Origin: Candidatus Gullanella endobia
Lineage (GTDB): Bacteria; Pseudomonadota; Gammaproteobacteria; Enterobacterales; Enterobacteriaceae
Reading direction: 5' to 3'
NCBI RefSeq assembly: GCF_900048035.1
Contig: NZ_LN999832.1
Location: forward strand, 620,001 to 684,000
DNA length: 64,000 nt
The notes beneath the pieces are model-generated. The model saw only the letters and a program-made list of their open reading frames with translations, was not told where the DNA came from and made no database searches. Below are positions 34,601 through 54,181 of this stretch, piece after piece. How positions within the stretch are numbered: the first letter of the stretch is position 1; every line of letters starts with the position of its first letter. The position numbers were made by a program, and so were the translations under genes.

Positions 34601-37600
34601 AAATAGTCATAAAAAACATCTTTTAAAAGATTTCTTTATTTTAAATTTTAAAATTAATTATTGTAACAACAAAGTTATATGTAATTAATTTTAGTCAAAA
34701 TTAATATTTTGTATTAATAAGGTTAATCGTTAATCATTAATTATTATTTCTTCAAATCGATAAGATAGTTTACATTTATTTTAATTTCATGAGTATTCAA
34801 AATCAAAAACGATTTTATAGTTCTAGTAATGTAAGGTTTTTAAGTATTATTATTTTTGATATATTACTAGCTCTTAGTATGGTAGTTGATATATTCTCAA
34901 CAGAGAGGTCTTTAAGTTAAAAGATATTAGAAGAAAAATTAGATAAAAATGCTATTTGCATGAATTAGCTATAAGTAATTCTTGCTTAAGCTAGCATTAG
35001 CTTATAGATCGGTTCGTGCTATATTTTTATGCTTGAAGTTTTTCTCGAAGTTTTTAGTTAAAAAGAAAAAAACATATATGATAACATCATATAATCATTT
35101 TACCCTCGCTGCAGACTTATAGTTATAGCTATATATTATTTCAATGCTACATAAAGATCTCCAATATAAATATACTATATAAAATATAAAATTAACTAAC
35201 TAATAACAGTTCGATATTGTTAGATTAAAATATATTATATTATTCTTATTTCTAATAAAAGATTTATCGATTTCGGTGGAAGTAATTTGGTTAAAATAAC
35301 GCATTAATATTAATTAATATTAATATAACTACAGTAAAATTCTGTAAATTTCTTTTTTTGCTTTTTCAGTAACCAAGAATACCTATTCTAGCATGTGTAT
35401 GCTAATTTTGGCGTTTAGTTAGGTAAAACTATTCTTGATCTATCAATAAATAAGTATACGATTATTGATAGTTAAACGCTTATTAATATAATTGTAGTTT
35501 TAGACATATTTAGTTTTTTAATAAAACTAATAAATTAAGCATGATAACTTCTAATATGTTAGTCATTACGTAAATCTTATTCACATACAGACTAGAAGTT
35601 ATCTAGAGGGTAGTAGTAAATAAATGTTACGATCACTTAGCCGCTCTAAGTTTTAAGATAGTTTATTTAAAATAATTCGGTATGCAATAGGGATTACAGT
35701 CAAACGACTATCATAATTTTAAAGATTAGTACATTAATTAGCAAATTTCCTGGTGTAAAATAATCAATGCAAATCTGTGTTTTTATTTTTAAATAAAACA
35801 TAACATGACATAAATCATCTTTATGATACCAGATATGAAATTTAACACATATGCGATAATGTATATGTTTTGAACGGAAATATATGTATTAAACACCTAT
35901 AATGCTAGCATTATTTATTTATTTCAGACGTGCTACTTTTACTTTTAACTATTGTTCATATTAATCGGTAAATTATATCTTGAGAATTATGATTAATTTC
36001 TACTAAATAGATATTTTACTACTTTCTCTATTAAGAGAGTAGCAAGAAATAAACACTTAATATTCAATTTATTATCTATTATTATCATAATATATCTATA
36101 TCTTAGATATATTAATTATTAAAAACGGTAGAGTTATTAACTAGCTAAATGTGATCTATTTCTCACTTAGATCTTATAGTTAGTAGCAATATTCTAATAA
36201 TCTATAAAAATTGTTTTTTATAGATCGTTTTTATAATACTTGTACTATTACAGTAGTAGTAAGATTTACTGTTAACCTTGGTTAGTGTGGTTACTTGCAA
36301 TAATTTTAATCGTGGACTTATTAAATAAGTACTTGAAGACAATAAATTAATTTAAAAGATTGATCAGAACAAGAGTTTAGCCAAAAAAGCTCGTTATTTA
36401 TTCACAATATAAATACTAAATATTAAATATATACTGATATTAATCAATAATATTTATGTTAATTTTATTAGCATATTATCTTATCTAAGATAAGAGGGTA
36501 TCTAAATCTAGAGCGTATTTTCTATAATATATTGAATATTTCTCTAGATAATATTCATTAATCTATAATTCGAATTCGATCGGAAATTTAATTAATTTAT
36601 TTTGCAATACCACACATATTTATCGATTTTACAGTGTATATAGCGATAATATACACTTTAAATCTCAAACAAAAAATCAGTCTAAAATAGAAATTTAAAA
36701 TTTAATAAATCTATTTAATTAATAATTATCGACCTATCGTAATAATGTTAACGATATGATATGTATCTTAAACAGAGAAGAAACAATTTATCACTATATA
36801 AGCAATAGTACACATTGAAAGAATACGCATGAATTATGCTCGTTTAAAATGGGTTTACTAATATAGCAATTATTGTTACAATCATTCGATTTGATTAATA
36901 CTAAAACAAAATTTTTTAATTATATCAATTAACATATAAAGCTAGGTAAAATTAATCTGATAAGATATTGCAGTATTATATTCATTAATAACTAAGTTTA
37001 AACCTTATGATGTACTACTGGTATATTTCATACTATGAAACAATGCATATTTATCAGATTAAAAGATGGAATTTTATTAATGATAATTTTTTACTATCAC
37101 TTTTATAAAAGCTTACTTTTTAAACTATTAGCTTAAATTATTAGCATTAATAGGTTCTTAACCTATAAAACAACCTGAGAAATATTATTAAATTCCCATT
37201 ATTTATTGCATTATTAGTAATAGAGTATTTTCTGCTAAAAAAAAGAACATTTTTGATAGGATTGATATGATTTATCGTAATTTAATTTTTATAGACGTAA
37301 TTTTCTTAATTATGTTACTAGCGTCGCATTGCTAGTAACATATATAATTATATAAAACAATCACACTCGTTATCTTATTAATTAATTTATTATAAAATTG
37401 TTAAATTTTACAATTGAAGATATCTGAATTACTAAATATAGTGGAATTGAAATTTTATATTAAATTGATATCTATATCAGTATTATAAATGCTTATTCTC
37501 TTTTAGTTAAATAAAAATTGATCAATCTCTCTGATTCAATTGTTACTATATTAAGTTAAGTGAATCTATATTTTTCTTTTTTTTTCGAAAGAAAAATTTT

Positions 37601-37668
37601 AGCTAAAATTAACTATCATAAGAAATTTATCTAGTTCATTCTAGACTAGTTGTTGATTAATAAATAAT

Positions 37669-37706
37669 CTAATAGCCACATAATATTCATATTATGTGGC
37701 TATTAG
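37669..37706. repeat. Perfect inverted repeat, 18-bp arms
   Basis: CTAATAGCCACATAATAT and its exact reverse complement flank TC. The GCCACA core makes it far stronger than the A/T-only repeats. It lies about 470 bases upstream of the rRNA promoter, with no T run on either side. Confidence 0.9.
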
Positions 37707-38172
37707 GAAAAATAGAAATAAGCAAAGCTTATTAACTCGTAATTACATATAATCGTAGAGCTAATACTAGCACCGACACATTATAATTTTATCCTATTAG
37801 AGGATATATACACTTTTGACAGCAGTAAATATAAATTTTTCGTATTTTTACCTATCTTCTATAGCTCATATTAGCTTTTCACCAGTTTCTTATGTAAAGA
37901 GATGGAAGTGCTATTGTTTTATATAATCTGCAATAAGAAAATAAAATTTTTTGTGTATTGACATTAGACTTAGCTTATAGCTAGTATTGGACGGAAAATA
38001 GTTATTTGTTTAATTTATCACCATTTAATATAAAAGTTTAAATTAGTACTTGTTATTAGCTATTAATATTCTATAATATAAACTTAATAGTTGTAAAAGT
38101 TAGTATGATCTAGTATGATCTACTTTCTTATTTGAATTTAAGTAATTCGTAATATAGTAGAAAAAATAAAAC

Positions 38173-38202
38173 TTGACTATACAGTAGAGAATCGGGTACT
38201 GT
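38173..38202 (+). promoter_or_regulatory. Putative rRNA operon promoter
   Basis: TTGACT at 38173-38178, an 18-base spacer, then TACTGT at 38197-38202. It lies just before the boxA and the 16S processing stem. The -35 is good and the -10 is poor, so the assignment is tentative. Confidence 0.4.
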
Positions 38203-38239
38203 GCAAACTGCATCTAGTTGAGAAAAAATCTTATGATAC

Positions 38240-38250
38240 TGCTCTTTAAT
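38240..38250 (+). promoter_or_regulatory. boxA antitermination site of the rRNA leader
   Basis: TGCTCTTTAAT matches the enterobacterial boxA (TGCTCTTTAACA), bound by NusB/NusE to keep polymerase from stopping in rRNA genes. Confidence 0.85.
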
Positions 38251-38257
38251 AATTTAT

Positions 38258-38277
38258 TAAATAATCTGTGTGGGCAC
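38258..38277 (+). other. Left arm of the 16S processing stem
   Basis: These 20 bases pair with 39948-39967 with one G-U, enclosing 16S rRNA. This is the usual RNase III target. Confidence 0.85.
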
Positions 38278-38384
38278 TAACAAAACGATATTGAAGTATC
38301 AAATCTTAAAGAGCGAAAAATAAAGATTAGTATAATATCAATATATCAATTCTAATTATTTTAGTTCTTTGAGAATTAATTTTC

Positions 38385-39925
<1,541 letters not shown>

Positions 39926-39947
39926 CTAAAACAATACGTTGAGTGAC

Positions 39948-39967
39948 GTGTCCACACAGATTATTTA
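39948..39967 (+). other. Right arm of the 16S processing stem
   Basis: Reverse complement of 38258-38277 with one G-U pair. Confidence 0.85.
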
Positions 39968-39996
39968 ATAACTGAATAAGTAAGAAAACCTGCTAT

Positions 39997-40070
<74 letters not shown>

Positions 40071-40263
40071 CTAGTTCTATTTATGTGGTATTTATCAAGC
40101 AAAAATTTCTTACTGATGCGTATTTTTTAATAATTTTATACTAAAAATCAAAAAACAAAACTGACTATTAATCTGTAATGTTACAATGTTAACAATTATT
40201 TCTTATTAAATAAATAATATTATACATAAGTAACGACATGATAATATCAAGGTAATTGAATTT

Positions 40264-40339
40264 GGGGCTATAGCTCAGCTGGGAGAGCGCCTGCTTTGCA
40301 CGCAGGAGGTCAGCGGTTCGATCCCGCTTAGCTCCACCA
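40264..40339 (+). tRNA. alaT: tRNA-Ala (TGC)
   Basis: Cloverleaf GGGGCTATAGCTCAGCTGGG, anticodon TGC in TTTGCAC, T arm GGTTCGATCCC, ending with an encoded CCA at 40337-40339. It is the second tRNA of the 16S-23S spacer. Confidence 0.98.
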
Positions 40340-40420
40340 TTTATTGAAATATAGCTTTATTTTAATTTTTGTATTATGTTATTCTGCAAGTATGCTTACA
40401 AAGAATATTTGTGAAATATA

Positions 40421-40432
40421 GCTCTTTAACAA
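40421..40432 (+). promoter_or_regulatory. boxA of the 16S-23S spacer
   Basis: GCTCTTTAACAA, followed by TCTGAAACAAGC, matches the second boxA region of enterobacterial rRNA operons. Confidence 0.85.
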
Positions 40433-40658
40433 TCTGAAACAAGCTAAAAATTTAAATCGTGTACTAGTGTAAATTCAGTATGCGAATCTCTCAGGAAAAG
40501 TAAGAAAAATCTGAGATGGTGTATATATACGGCGTATAAATGTTATTTATTCTTTATATATAGCTCTTTAAGTAATAACTTGAAGAGTAATATAAAATTA
40601 AGATATTAAATTTCAGATATGCAGTTCGTCATAAAATACAGACAGTTCAGGGTTGTGA

Positions 40659-43565
<2,907 letters not shown>

Positions 43566-43735
43566 ACAACACCTGAGTTGTTTGAGAAATAAAAATGGCG
43601 AAGTTTCAGATAAATTTCAGATAAAAAAGATAAACTAATAATTTTAAAAATTAAAATTAATTTACATAATAGCATAGCTCGTTTTTTAAAGTTTAAAATT
43701 TAACTTTTACCTATACTATTGCTCTATTAAGTATT
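43566..43735. other. Spacer without a 5S rRNA gene
   Basis: 170 AT-rich bases between 23S and tRNA-Trp. A 5S gene needs about 115-120 GC-rich bases with 'GCCGATGGTAG'-like and 'CCCCATGCGAGAGTAGG'-like words; none is present. An 11-bp direct repeat, TTTCAGATAAA, occurs twice near 43605-43626. Confidence 0.85.
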
Positions 43736-43808
43736 AGGGGCGTAGTTCAATTGGTAGAGCACCGGTCTCCAAAACCGGATGTTGGGAGTTCGATTCTCTC
43801 CGCCCCTG
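43736..43808 (+). tRNA. trpT: tRNA-Trp (CCA)
   Basis: Cloverleaf AGGGGCGTAGTTCAATTGGT, anticodon CCA in CTCCAAA, acceptor closing with CGCCCCT and discriminator G. The next bases are TCC, so no proper CCA tail is encoded. It lies after the 23S gene, as in E. coli rrnC (where tRNA-Asp lies between 5S and tRNA-Trp); tRNA-Asp is gone. Confidence 0.97.
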
Positions 43809-44282
43809 TCCAATCATAAAGAGATCTTTACAAAAATATTTTTATCTACTATTTTTACTCTTTAAAAAAATAGTATTGTATTAGCAATATTTCTAAATAA
43901 AGAACTATTTTGTTATTTTATATTTTAAACTTTTATCTAGTTTACTATTTTAATAAAATTATGTTGATTTAGAACAACAAATATTTTCTCTTTCAAAAGA
44001 AAGAATAATAAGTGGAAGTCGTTTTTACTCCCTTATTGATTAGTAAAATTAAGATTATTACTTACTTATACTAGTAAGTAATAGATATATCATTTGATTT
44101 AATTTTCTACTATTCAATCTAATAAGCGATATATTTGAATAAATAACTTTAACTTTTTCTTGATTTAAAAAATCTTCTTATTAGAAGAACATTCTAAAAA
44201 ATTATAGAGTGCTTCTTTCACTTATAGTAAAAATTAGTTTTTTTAGTCTATCTAAAAAGGATTTTAAAATAAAAAGAAAATA
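43809..44282. other. Gap between tRNA-Trp and tktA
   Basis: AT-rich spacer between the end of the rRNA operon and the end of tktA. A 9-bp inverted repeat (ATTACTTAC/GTAAGTAAT) lies near 44056-44083. No clear terminator with a T run was found. Confidence 0.4.
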
Positions 44283-46277
44283 TTACTTCAATAATAAACG
44301 CGCTTTTTTTACTAAATTCTCTTGAGTAAACCCGAAAATCTTGAATAATTCCTCTGCTGGTGCCGATTTACCAAAAGTAGTCATACCGATGATCTGTCCA
44401 TCAAGGCCTACATATTTATACCAATAATCGACAATACCAGCTTCGATAGCAATACGGGCTTTTACTTCTCTCGGTAAAACAGATTCTTTATAGTTATCAT
44501 CTTGTGCATCGAAAACATCGGTAGAAGGCATAGATACAACTCGTATTTTTCGACCTTCAGCCTGTAATTGTTTATAAGCAGCTACTGCTAGTTCTATTTC
44601 TGAACCAGTCGCTATAAAAATTAATTCCGGCTTTCCCTTGCAATCTTTTAATACATATCCACCGCGAGTAATATCAGCTAATTGCTGTGCCGTACGATCT
44701 TGTTGTGCCATATTTTGACGTGATAAAATAAGCGCGGTAGGTCCATCGTAGCGTTCGATAGCTTTTTTCCAAGCAACAGCGGTTTCTACTTGATCACATG
44801 GACGCCAATTACTCATATTTGGTGTCATACGTAGGCTAGCTAATTGATCAATAGGTTGATGAGTTGGACCATCTTCACCCAAACCTATAGAATCATGAGT
44901 ATAAATCATAATATGGTGAGATTTCATAAGCGCTGCCATACGAACTGCATTACGCGCATATTCAACAAACATTAGAAATGTAGCAGTATAAGGTATAAAA
45001 CCACCATAATTAGCCAGACCATTGCCAATAGCTGTCATACCGAATTCACGTACGCCATAATGGATATAATTACCACAAATATCATCAGTAATAGGCATAG
45101 ATTTTGACCATATAGTCAAATTACTTGGAGTTAAATCTGCCGAGCCGCCTATAAATTCTGGCAACATAGGACCAAAGGCTTCTAATGCATTTTGTGAAGC
45201 TTTTCGACTAGCAATTTTTTTTGGTTTAGCTTGGAGTTGTTCAATAATATTTTTGCTTTCTAACTTCCAATTTTCTGGTAATTTACCATTTATGCGGCGT
45301 TTCAACTCATATGCTAGTTCGGGAAAAGCATTTTCGTAGGCTTGAAATTTATCGTTCCAAGCCGCTTCTTTTTTCTTGCCTGCCTGTTTTGCATCCCAAC
45401 CTTGGTAAATTTCTAATGGAATAATAAAAGGTGGATCCTTCCAATCAAGTGCTTCTCGTGTAGCAGCAATTTCGCTATTGCCTAAAGGTGTACCGTGGGC
45501 GTTATGAGTGCCAGCTTTTGTCGGTGCGCCGAATGCGATTATAGTTTTGCATATTAGTAAAGACGGCTTATCAGTAATAAAATGAGCTTTATCGATAGCT
45601 GCTTTAATGGAATCCCTATCGTGGCCATCTACATTGCGTATAACATGCCAACCATAAGCTTCAAAACGAGCAGCAGTGTTATCACTAAACCAACTTTCAA
45701 CGTTACCATCGATTGAAATACCGTTATCATCATAAAAAGCTATTAATTTTCCTAACTTCATAGTACCAGCTAACGAACAGACTTCATGAGAAATACCTTC
45801 CATCATACAGCCGTCTCCGAGAAAAACATAGGTATAATGATCAATAATCTGGTAACCGGTACGGTTAAATTGTGCTGCCAGAGTACGTTCACCTATCGCC
45901 ATACCGATAGCATTAGCAATTCCTTGACCTAAAGGTCCGGTAGTAGTTTCTATACCATCTGTACAGCCATATTCTGGATGTCCTGGAGTTTTAGAATGTA
46001 GTTGCCGAAAATTTTTTAACTCTTCTATCGATAGATTATAGCCAGTAAGATGTAAAATGCTATAGAGTAGCATTGAGCCGTGACCGTTAGAAAGAACAAA
46101 ACGGTCTCGATTAACCCATTTTGGATTGGATGGATTATGGTTCATGTAATCACACCATAAAACTTCAGCGATATCTGCCATACCCATTGGTGCGCCAGGG
46201 TGACCAGAATTAGCTTTTTGAATAGCATCCATGCTTAATACACGGATAGCGTTAGCAAGTGATTTTTTTGATCTCAT
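44283..46277 (-). CDS. tktA: Transketolase
   Basis: A 664-residue thiamine-diphosphate enzyme of the pentose phosphate pathway that moves two-carbon units between sugars. The ATG at 46277 gives '[20 protein letters not shown]', aligned with the E. coli start; a GTG four codons upstream is open but not needed. '[18 protein letters not shown]', 'GHGSMLLYS', the ThDP/Mg site '[13 protein letters not shown]' with '[10 protein letters not shown]', and the C-terminal '[16 protein letters not shown]' and 'SRQNM' segments are conserved. Flanked by gaps on both sides, so it is transcribed alone. It links glycolysis to erythrose 4-phosphate and ribose 5-phosphate, needed for aromatic amino acids and nucleotides. 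Confidence 0.98.
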   Translation of the reverse strand: MRSKKSLANAIRVLSMDAIQKANSGHPGAPMGMADIAEVLWCDYMNHNPSNPKWVNRDRFVLSNGHGSMLLYSILHLTGYNLSIEELKNFRQLHSKTPGHPEYGCTDGIETTTGPLGQGIANAIGMAIGERTLAAQFNRTGYQIIDHYTYVFLGDGCMMEGISHEVCSLAGTMKLGKLIAFYDDNGISIDGNVESWFSDNTAARFEAYGWHVIRNVDGHDRDSIKAAIDKAHFITDKPSLLICKTIIAFGAPTKAGTHNAHGTPLGNSEIAATREALDWKDPPFIIPLEIYQGWDAKQAGKKKEAAWNDKFQAYENAFPELAYELKRRINGKLPENWKLESKNIIEQLQAKPKKIASRKASQNALEAFGPMLPEFIGGSADLTPSNLTIWSKSMPITDDICGNYIHYGVREFGMTAIGNGLANYGGFIPYTATFLMFVEYARNAVRMAALMKSHHIMIYTHDSIGLGEDGPTHQPIDQLASLRMTPNMSNWRPCDQVETAVAWKKAIERYDGPTALILSRQNMAQQDRTAQQLADITRGGYVLKDCKGKPELIFIATGSEIELAVAAYKQLQAEGRKIRVVSMPSTDVFDAQDDNYKESVLPREVKARIAIEAGIVDYWYKYVGLDGQIIGMTTFGKSAPAEELFKIFGFTQENLVKKARLLLK

Positions 46278-47027
46278 GAGGTGTTCCACACTATCTTTCT
46301 ATTGTCCATTACTATAGAAATAAATTATTTTAAAACGTTTTTATTTTATAAAATAAATATTATTACATATGTATAATAATACAGAATAGAAATATTCTTT
46401 TTTTGATTATTGTAATAATTTTAATTTAATGAAAACATAAAAAATCAGAGATTGGATATCATGCTATGATTAGGGATAAATTGATAATAAAAAGATTATA
46501 ATATATTAATAATAAATAAACTTGATATCTCTATTATCAACTAAAGTACTGTTAATTTTTTTAAAATTACTACGTATACTTAGCAGTATACTTATTAATG
46601 AAATATTAAGATAATATAGTATATTTATACTAAGTCTGAATTTAGTGTAGTTATCTATCTAGAGTAGACTAAATTCTTAAGATAGTTCTTCTTAACAAGA
46701 AATGTTACGATTCACTATCATTATAAAATAATCCAAAAAAAAAACAGATATCAAGCAGAAATTAAACTAGCTATATATGAAAAATTTAAAATAAAATAAA
46801 AGATAACGAGTTAAAAGACTAAAATCGTTAAGATAAAGATAATAATATTCACTATGTTGTATTATATCTTACAAAGTTTTGGATTATTTATCCAAAAATA
46901 CTTAGTCTGTCATAGACTATGACTATTCTAGTGATGTTAACGTATGTATTAATATTTTTAGAGAAATCTTACTATTAAAATAGTATGAAGTATTTTATTA
47001 GCTAGTATATTATTTTAGTGAAATAAC

Positions 47028-47054
47028 ATAGATATTTCTATTAGAAATATCTAT
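47028..47054. repeat. Inverted repeat, 12-bp arms
   Basis: ATAGATATTTCT and its reverse complement flank ATT. A TTTTT run follows seven bases later on the plus strand, where no gene ends, so a terminator role is not supported. Confidence 0.55.
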
Positions 47055-47384
47055 CAATTTTTAATTAAACAATATAATTCTTATACTAATTACCTATAAA
47101 ACATAGATTAATTATATTTTATATAATAACTAAATAAAATTTATAAGAACATATATTGATCTAAACTTTATGATTTTGTAGCTATAATACATAAACATAT
47201 GAAATATATTATTAACTTAAGCGATTAATCTGAAATTTTTTAAATTTCGAATATTCGATATATCATATCATTGTATAATTCAATTAAAAATCATAGCGCT
47301 CAATGAATATTATTAGAATTATATTCTTTATGTGAATGATTTTAGTTATTATCGACTATAATACTATTAGATAAATTCACCAGT

Positions 47385-47409
47385 TCGCTATTTCTTATAG
47401 AAATAGCGA
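47385..47409. terminator. Possible stem-loop downstream of ptsI
   Basis: TCGCTATTT and AAATAGCGA flank CTTATAG, about 100 bases after the ptsI stop. It is the only GC-containing stem in the gap, but no T run follows on the minus strand, so it may be a decayed or RNA-stabilising structure. Confidence 0.35.
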
Positions 47410-47507
47410 GATTGCACTCAATCACAATATTATTTCTATGCTGAGTTTTCAGTATAAAATAATAGGTTTTATATTAGTTAGTATTATAAAATTAATAAAA
47501 TAATTTT

Positions 47508-49220
47508 TTATTTACAAAATTTATTGACTAGATTCATTAATTCTTCTGCTGTTGGTTGAGCTAATGCTTCCTCTGCTAATGCTTTGGCAGCATAAAAATT
47601 AGTATTACGAATAATTTTTTTAATACGTGGAATAGAAATAGCATTCATGCTAAATTCATCTAGTCCCATTCCTAACAGAAGTGGTGTAGCACGTTCATCT
47701 CCTGCTAGTTCTCCGCACATACCGGTCCATTTCCCTGCAGAATGAGATACATCAATAACTTTTTTAATTAAAATTAGTACTGCCGGAGATATAGGGTTAT
47801 ATAAATGAGAAATCAATTCATTACCGCGATCTACAGCAAGAGTATATTGAGTTAAATCATTTGTTCCGATACTAAAAAAATCAACTTCTTGTATAAGATG
47901 ATGTGCAATAACTGCTGCAGCTGGCGTTTCTACCATTACTCCAACTTCAATATTTTCATCAAATTGTTTTCCTTCTTTATGTAGTTGGCTTTTTAGCATT
48001 AATAATTCCTGTTTTAGGATGCGTATTTCTTCTACCGAAATAATCATCGGATACATAATCCGTAGTTTTCCGAATGCTGAGGCGCGTAAGATAGCGTTTA
48101 GCTGAATACGTAATATTTCTTTACGATCAAGACTAATACGAATAGCTCGCCATCCAAGGAATGGATTATCTTCTCTTGGCAAATTCATATAAGGCAAATC
48201 TTTATCACCACCGATATCCATGGTTCGAACGATAATAGAACCAGTAGATATAGATTCAGCTACTGCTTTATAAGCTTGAAATTGCTCTTCTTCGCTTGGT
48301 AAAGAATCGCGATCCATAAATAAAAATTCAGTGCGATATAAACCAATTCCTTCTGCACCATTATATTTGGCACTAGCAATATCACGAACGGTACCGATGT
48401 TAGCACAGACTTTGACCTTATGGCCATCAGGTGTAACTGCTGGTATATTTTTTAATTTTACTAATTCGTTTTTCTCATAAGTGTATTTATTTTTTAGTAT
48501 TTTTAACTCTTCAATTATTGTTAGTTCTGGATTGATATAGATTTGGTTATGAATAGCATCTATAATTAAATAATCACCGTTGATAACTTGGTGAGTAATA
48601 TTACCAGTACCGACAATAGCCGGTAGCTCGAGTGAACGTGCTATAATAGACGTATGGGAAGTCTGTCCACCTACGTCAGTGACAAAACCTAGTACTTTAT
48701 CAATATTTAGCTGTGCAGTTTCTGAAGGTGTTAGATCTACTGCTACTAGTATAACTTCTTCATTAATAGTACTAAGATCAATGATTGGCATAGCCAAAAT
48801 ATTACGTAGTAAACGTTTACCAATATCACGTATATCTGCAGCGCGTTCTTTAAGGTATTCATCATTTAATTCTTCCAACGTTTTAATTTGTTTTCTAATT
48901 ACAAAAGAAACTGCGGCATCCGCACTGACAAGATCCTTTTTGATAAGCGTTATAATATCATGTTCAAGTTCTTCATCTTCCAATAACATAATATGACTAT
49001 CAAAGATAGCTTTTTTTTCTTTACCGAAAGTTTCGCCTGCTTTTAATTTAATTATTTCTAATTGCGCGGAAGCTTTAGCACGTCCAGTAAGAAAACGTCT
49101 AATTTCCTGATCAACCTGGTCCAGAGTAATCTTTTCCCGGTTAATAATAATCTTATCTTCCCTTAATAATAAAACTTTACCAAAGGCAATGCCAGGTGAT
49201 GCTAAAATTCCTGAAATCAT
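47508..49220 (-). CDS. ptsI: Phosphoenolpyruvate-protein phosphotransferase (enzyme I of the PTS)
   Basis: A 570-residue enzyme I (E. coli 575) that takes phosphate from PEP and passes it to HPr. The phosphorylated His189 sits in '[13 protein letters not shown]'. The HPr-binding helical part lies at about 30-145. The C-terminal PEP barrel carries 'LYRTEFLFM', '[14 protein letters not shown]', '[12 protein letters not shown]'-like and '[19 protein letters not shown]' segments and the catalytic '[10 protein letters not shown]' cysteine. It follows ptsH after a 49-base spacer. The normal third gene, crr, is missing. Confidence 0.98.
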   Translation of the reverse strand: MISGILASPGIAFGKVLLLREDKIIINREKITLDQVDQEIRRFLTGRAKASAQLEIIKLKAGETFGKEKKAIFDSHIMLLEDEELEHDIITLIKKDLVSADAAVSFVIRKQIKTLEELNDEYLKERAADIRDIGKRLLRNILAMPIIDLSTINEEVILVAVDLTPSETAQLNIDKVLGFVTDVGGQTSHTSIIARSLELPAIVGTGNITHQVINGDYLIIDAIHNQIYINPELTIIEELKILKNKYTYEKNELVKLKNIPAVTPDGHKVKVCANIGTVRDIASAKYNGAEGIGLYRTEFLFMDRDSLPSEEEQFQAYKAVAESISTGSIIVRTMDIGGDKDLPYMNLPREDNPFLGWRAIRISLDRKEILRIQLNAILRASAFGKLRIMYPMIISVEEIRILKQELLMLKSQLHKEGKQFDENIEVGVMVETPAAAVIAHHLIQEVDFFSIGTNDLTQYTLAVDRGNELISHLYNPISPAVLILIKKVIDVSHSAGKWTGMCGELAGDERATPLLLGMGLDEFSMNAISIPRIKKIIRNTNFYAAKALAEEALAQPTAEELMNLVNKFCK

Positions 49221-49269
49221 AACTGACCTTACTAATAATACATGTTAACTTTAAAGACCAAATTGTATG

Positions 49270-49527
49270 TTATTCAAGTTCTTCTATTAATTTAGCTAAA
49301 TATTCTACTGCTTTTTCTTCATCATCACCTTCCGCAGAAATAGTTATAACAGTATTTTTTATTAGACCTAGAGTTTGTAGTTTGAACAAACTTTTAGCAT
49401 TTGCTTTTTTGCCATTAGAGATTATTGTAATTTCAGAATGAAATCCTTTTGCTTCTTTAACAAACTGAGCAGCGGGACGAGTATGCAGACCGTTATGAGC
49501 AGTAATTATAATATCTTTCTTATACAT
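49270..49527 (-). CDS. ptsH: Phosphocarrier protein HPr
   Basis: An 85-residue HPr, the exact E. coli length. The phosphorylated His15 lies in '[18 protein letters not shown]', and Ser46 in '[12 protein letters not shown]' is also kept. AAGGAA lies eight bases before the ATG. It passes phosphate from enzyme I to the sugar-specific enzyme II components, none of which is in this window. It is transcribed before ptsI; cysK and cysZ, its E. coli upstream neighbours, are absent. Confidence 0.98.
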   Translation of the reverse strand: MYKKDIIITAHNGLHTRPAAQFVKEAKGFHSEITIISNGKKANAKSLFKLQTLGLIKNTVITISAEGDDEEKAVEYLAKLIEELE

Positions 49528-53338
<3,811 letters not shown>

Positions 53339-54181
53339 AAATTAAGCATATATAATGAATGATTTCAAATTCTCGAATAGGAAAAATTAAGTATTGTATA
53401 ATTTAATATTTTATAACTAAATAGTATTTTACCATCTATAAACCAAAAATATCTTATAAGAAACTTATCTATTAATATAATATATAACTTTTCTCGGAAA
53501 AAGAAATAGGTCTGTATTACGATTCTTATTAGATTTATTAGCATTTCGTTAGCTAATATATTAGTTAACGAAATGCTAATAAATATTATAATCGGAAAAT
53601 ACAGTACTGTCTTCCGATCCTTTATATGGTAATTATAAATAAATAACTTACTATGGATTAAGTATTTTAATTTCTATAGAAATCAAATAACCAAACTCGA
53701 GATACACGTAATCTCTAACTTCCTAAACTTGTTAGTTAGATATTATTTGAATTTTTAAATGTTACTGATCGTTTTGTCAACTAATAGTCTTACATTAAAT
53801 AAGAAAACGATATAATTGATGTTACTCTTTTTCTTTATAGCTTCATAACTACTATGTTACCTAAACATTAAAAGTAAAATGTTTTAATGTTTTCTAGCTA
53901 TCAACTAAATATCATAAATAATGATTTATGCTAAATAAGAATAATATTACCTTTTAATAAAATTATCTGCCAATATAAAGATTGATAGCTACCAATATAT
54001 TATCTATATTGATTAAATTTTTTATTAAAACCTCAATTATTTAGAATGTATTAATTTAGACGCTAGCTGATAAATCCATATCAATAGTAAAAAATATTTT
54101 GTTATCTCTAAATTTCCAATAAAGATCAGATTTCAGATTAATGATATTAATAATTTACATATTATTAGAGATGCTAGAATA
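53339..54181. other. Gap between ligA and argF, with a long inverted repeat
   Basis: Convergent intergenic region without coding remnant. Its one feature is the large palindrome at 53534-53583. Confidence 0.6.
53534..53583. repeat. Near-perfect 50-bp palindrome
   Basis: Arms TTTATTAGCATTTCGTTA and TAACGAAATGCTAATAAA enclose a GCTAATATATTAGT core that is itself palindromic except for one G/T position. It lies about 195 bases after the ligA stop, between two convergent genes. A bidirectional terminator is possible, though there is no separate T tract. Confidence 0.85.

Larger units (their letters stand above)
30026..38170. other. 8.1 kb gene desert
   Basis: No open frame of more than about 60 codons, no tRNA, and no readable pseudogene that I trust on either strand. 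The sequence is close to pure A/T in long stretches. Visible structures are a 16-bp direct duplication at 31621-31652 and a perfect 18-bp inverted repeat at 37669-37706. The interval joins the rpmE neighbourhood to the rRNA operon and so covers a rearrangement or a very large block of lost genes. Confidence 0.7.
46278..47507. other. 1.2 kb gap after ptsI, no crr
   Basis: In E. coli crr follows ptsI directly. No EIIA-Glc segment could be read here on the minus strand. Two small inverted repeats lie at 47028-47054 and 47385-47409. Confidence 0.55.

Noticed and set aside
35580-35760. Minus-strand words such as TVIPIAYRIILNKL and NLERLSDRNIYLLL inside the large desert
   Set aside because: They look protein-like, but I could not match them to a gene expected here, and stops interrupt the frame. 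A tblastx search would decide.
47290-47500. Possible crr C-terminal trace after ptsI
   Set aside because: Only a few residues could be aligned and only with frame changes; not above chance.
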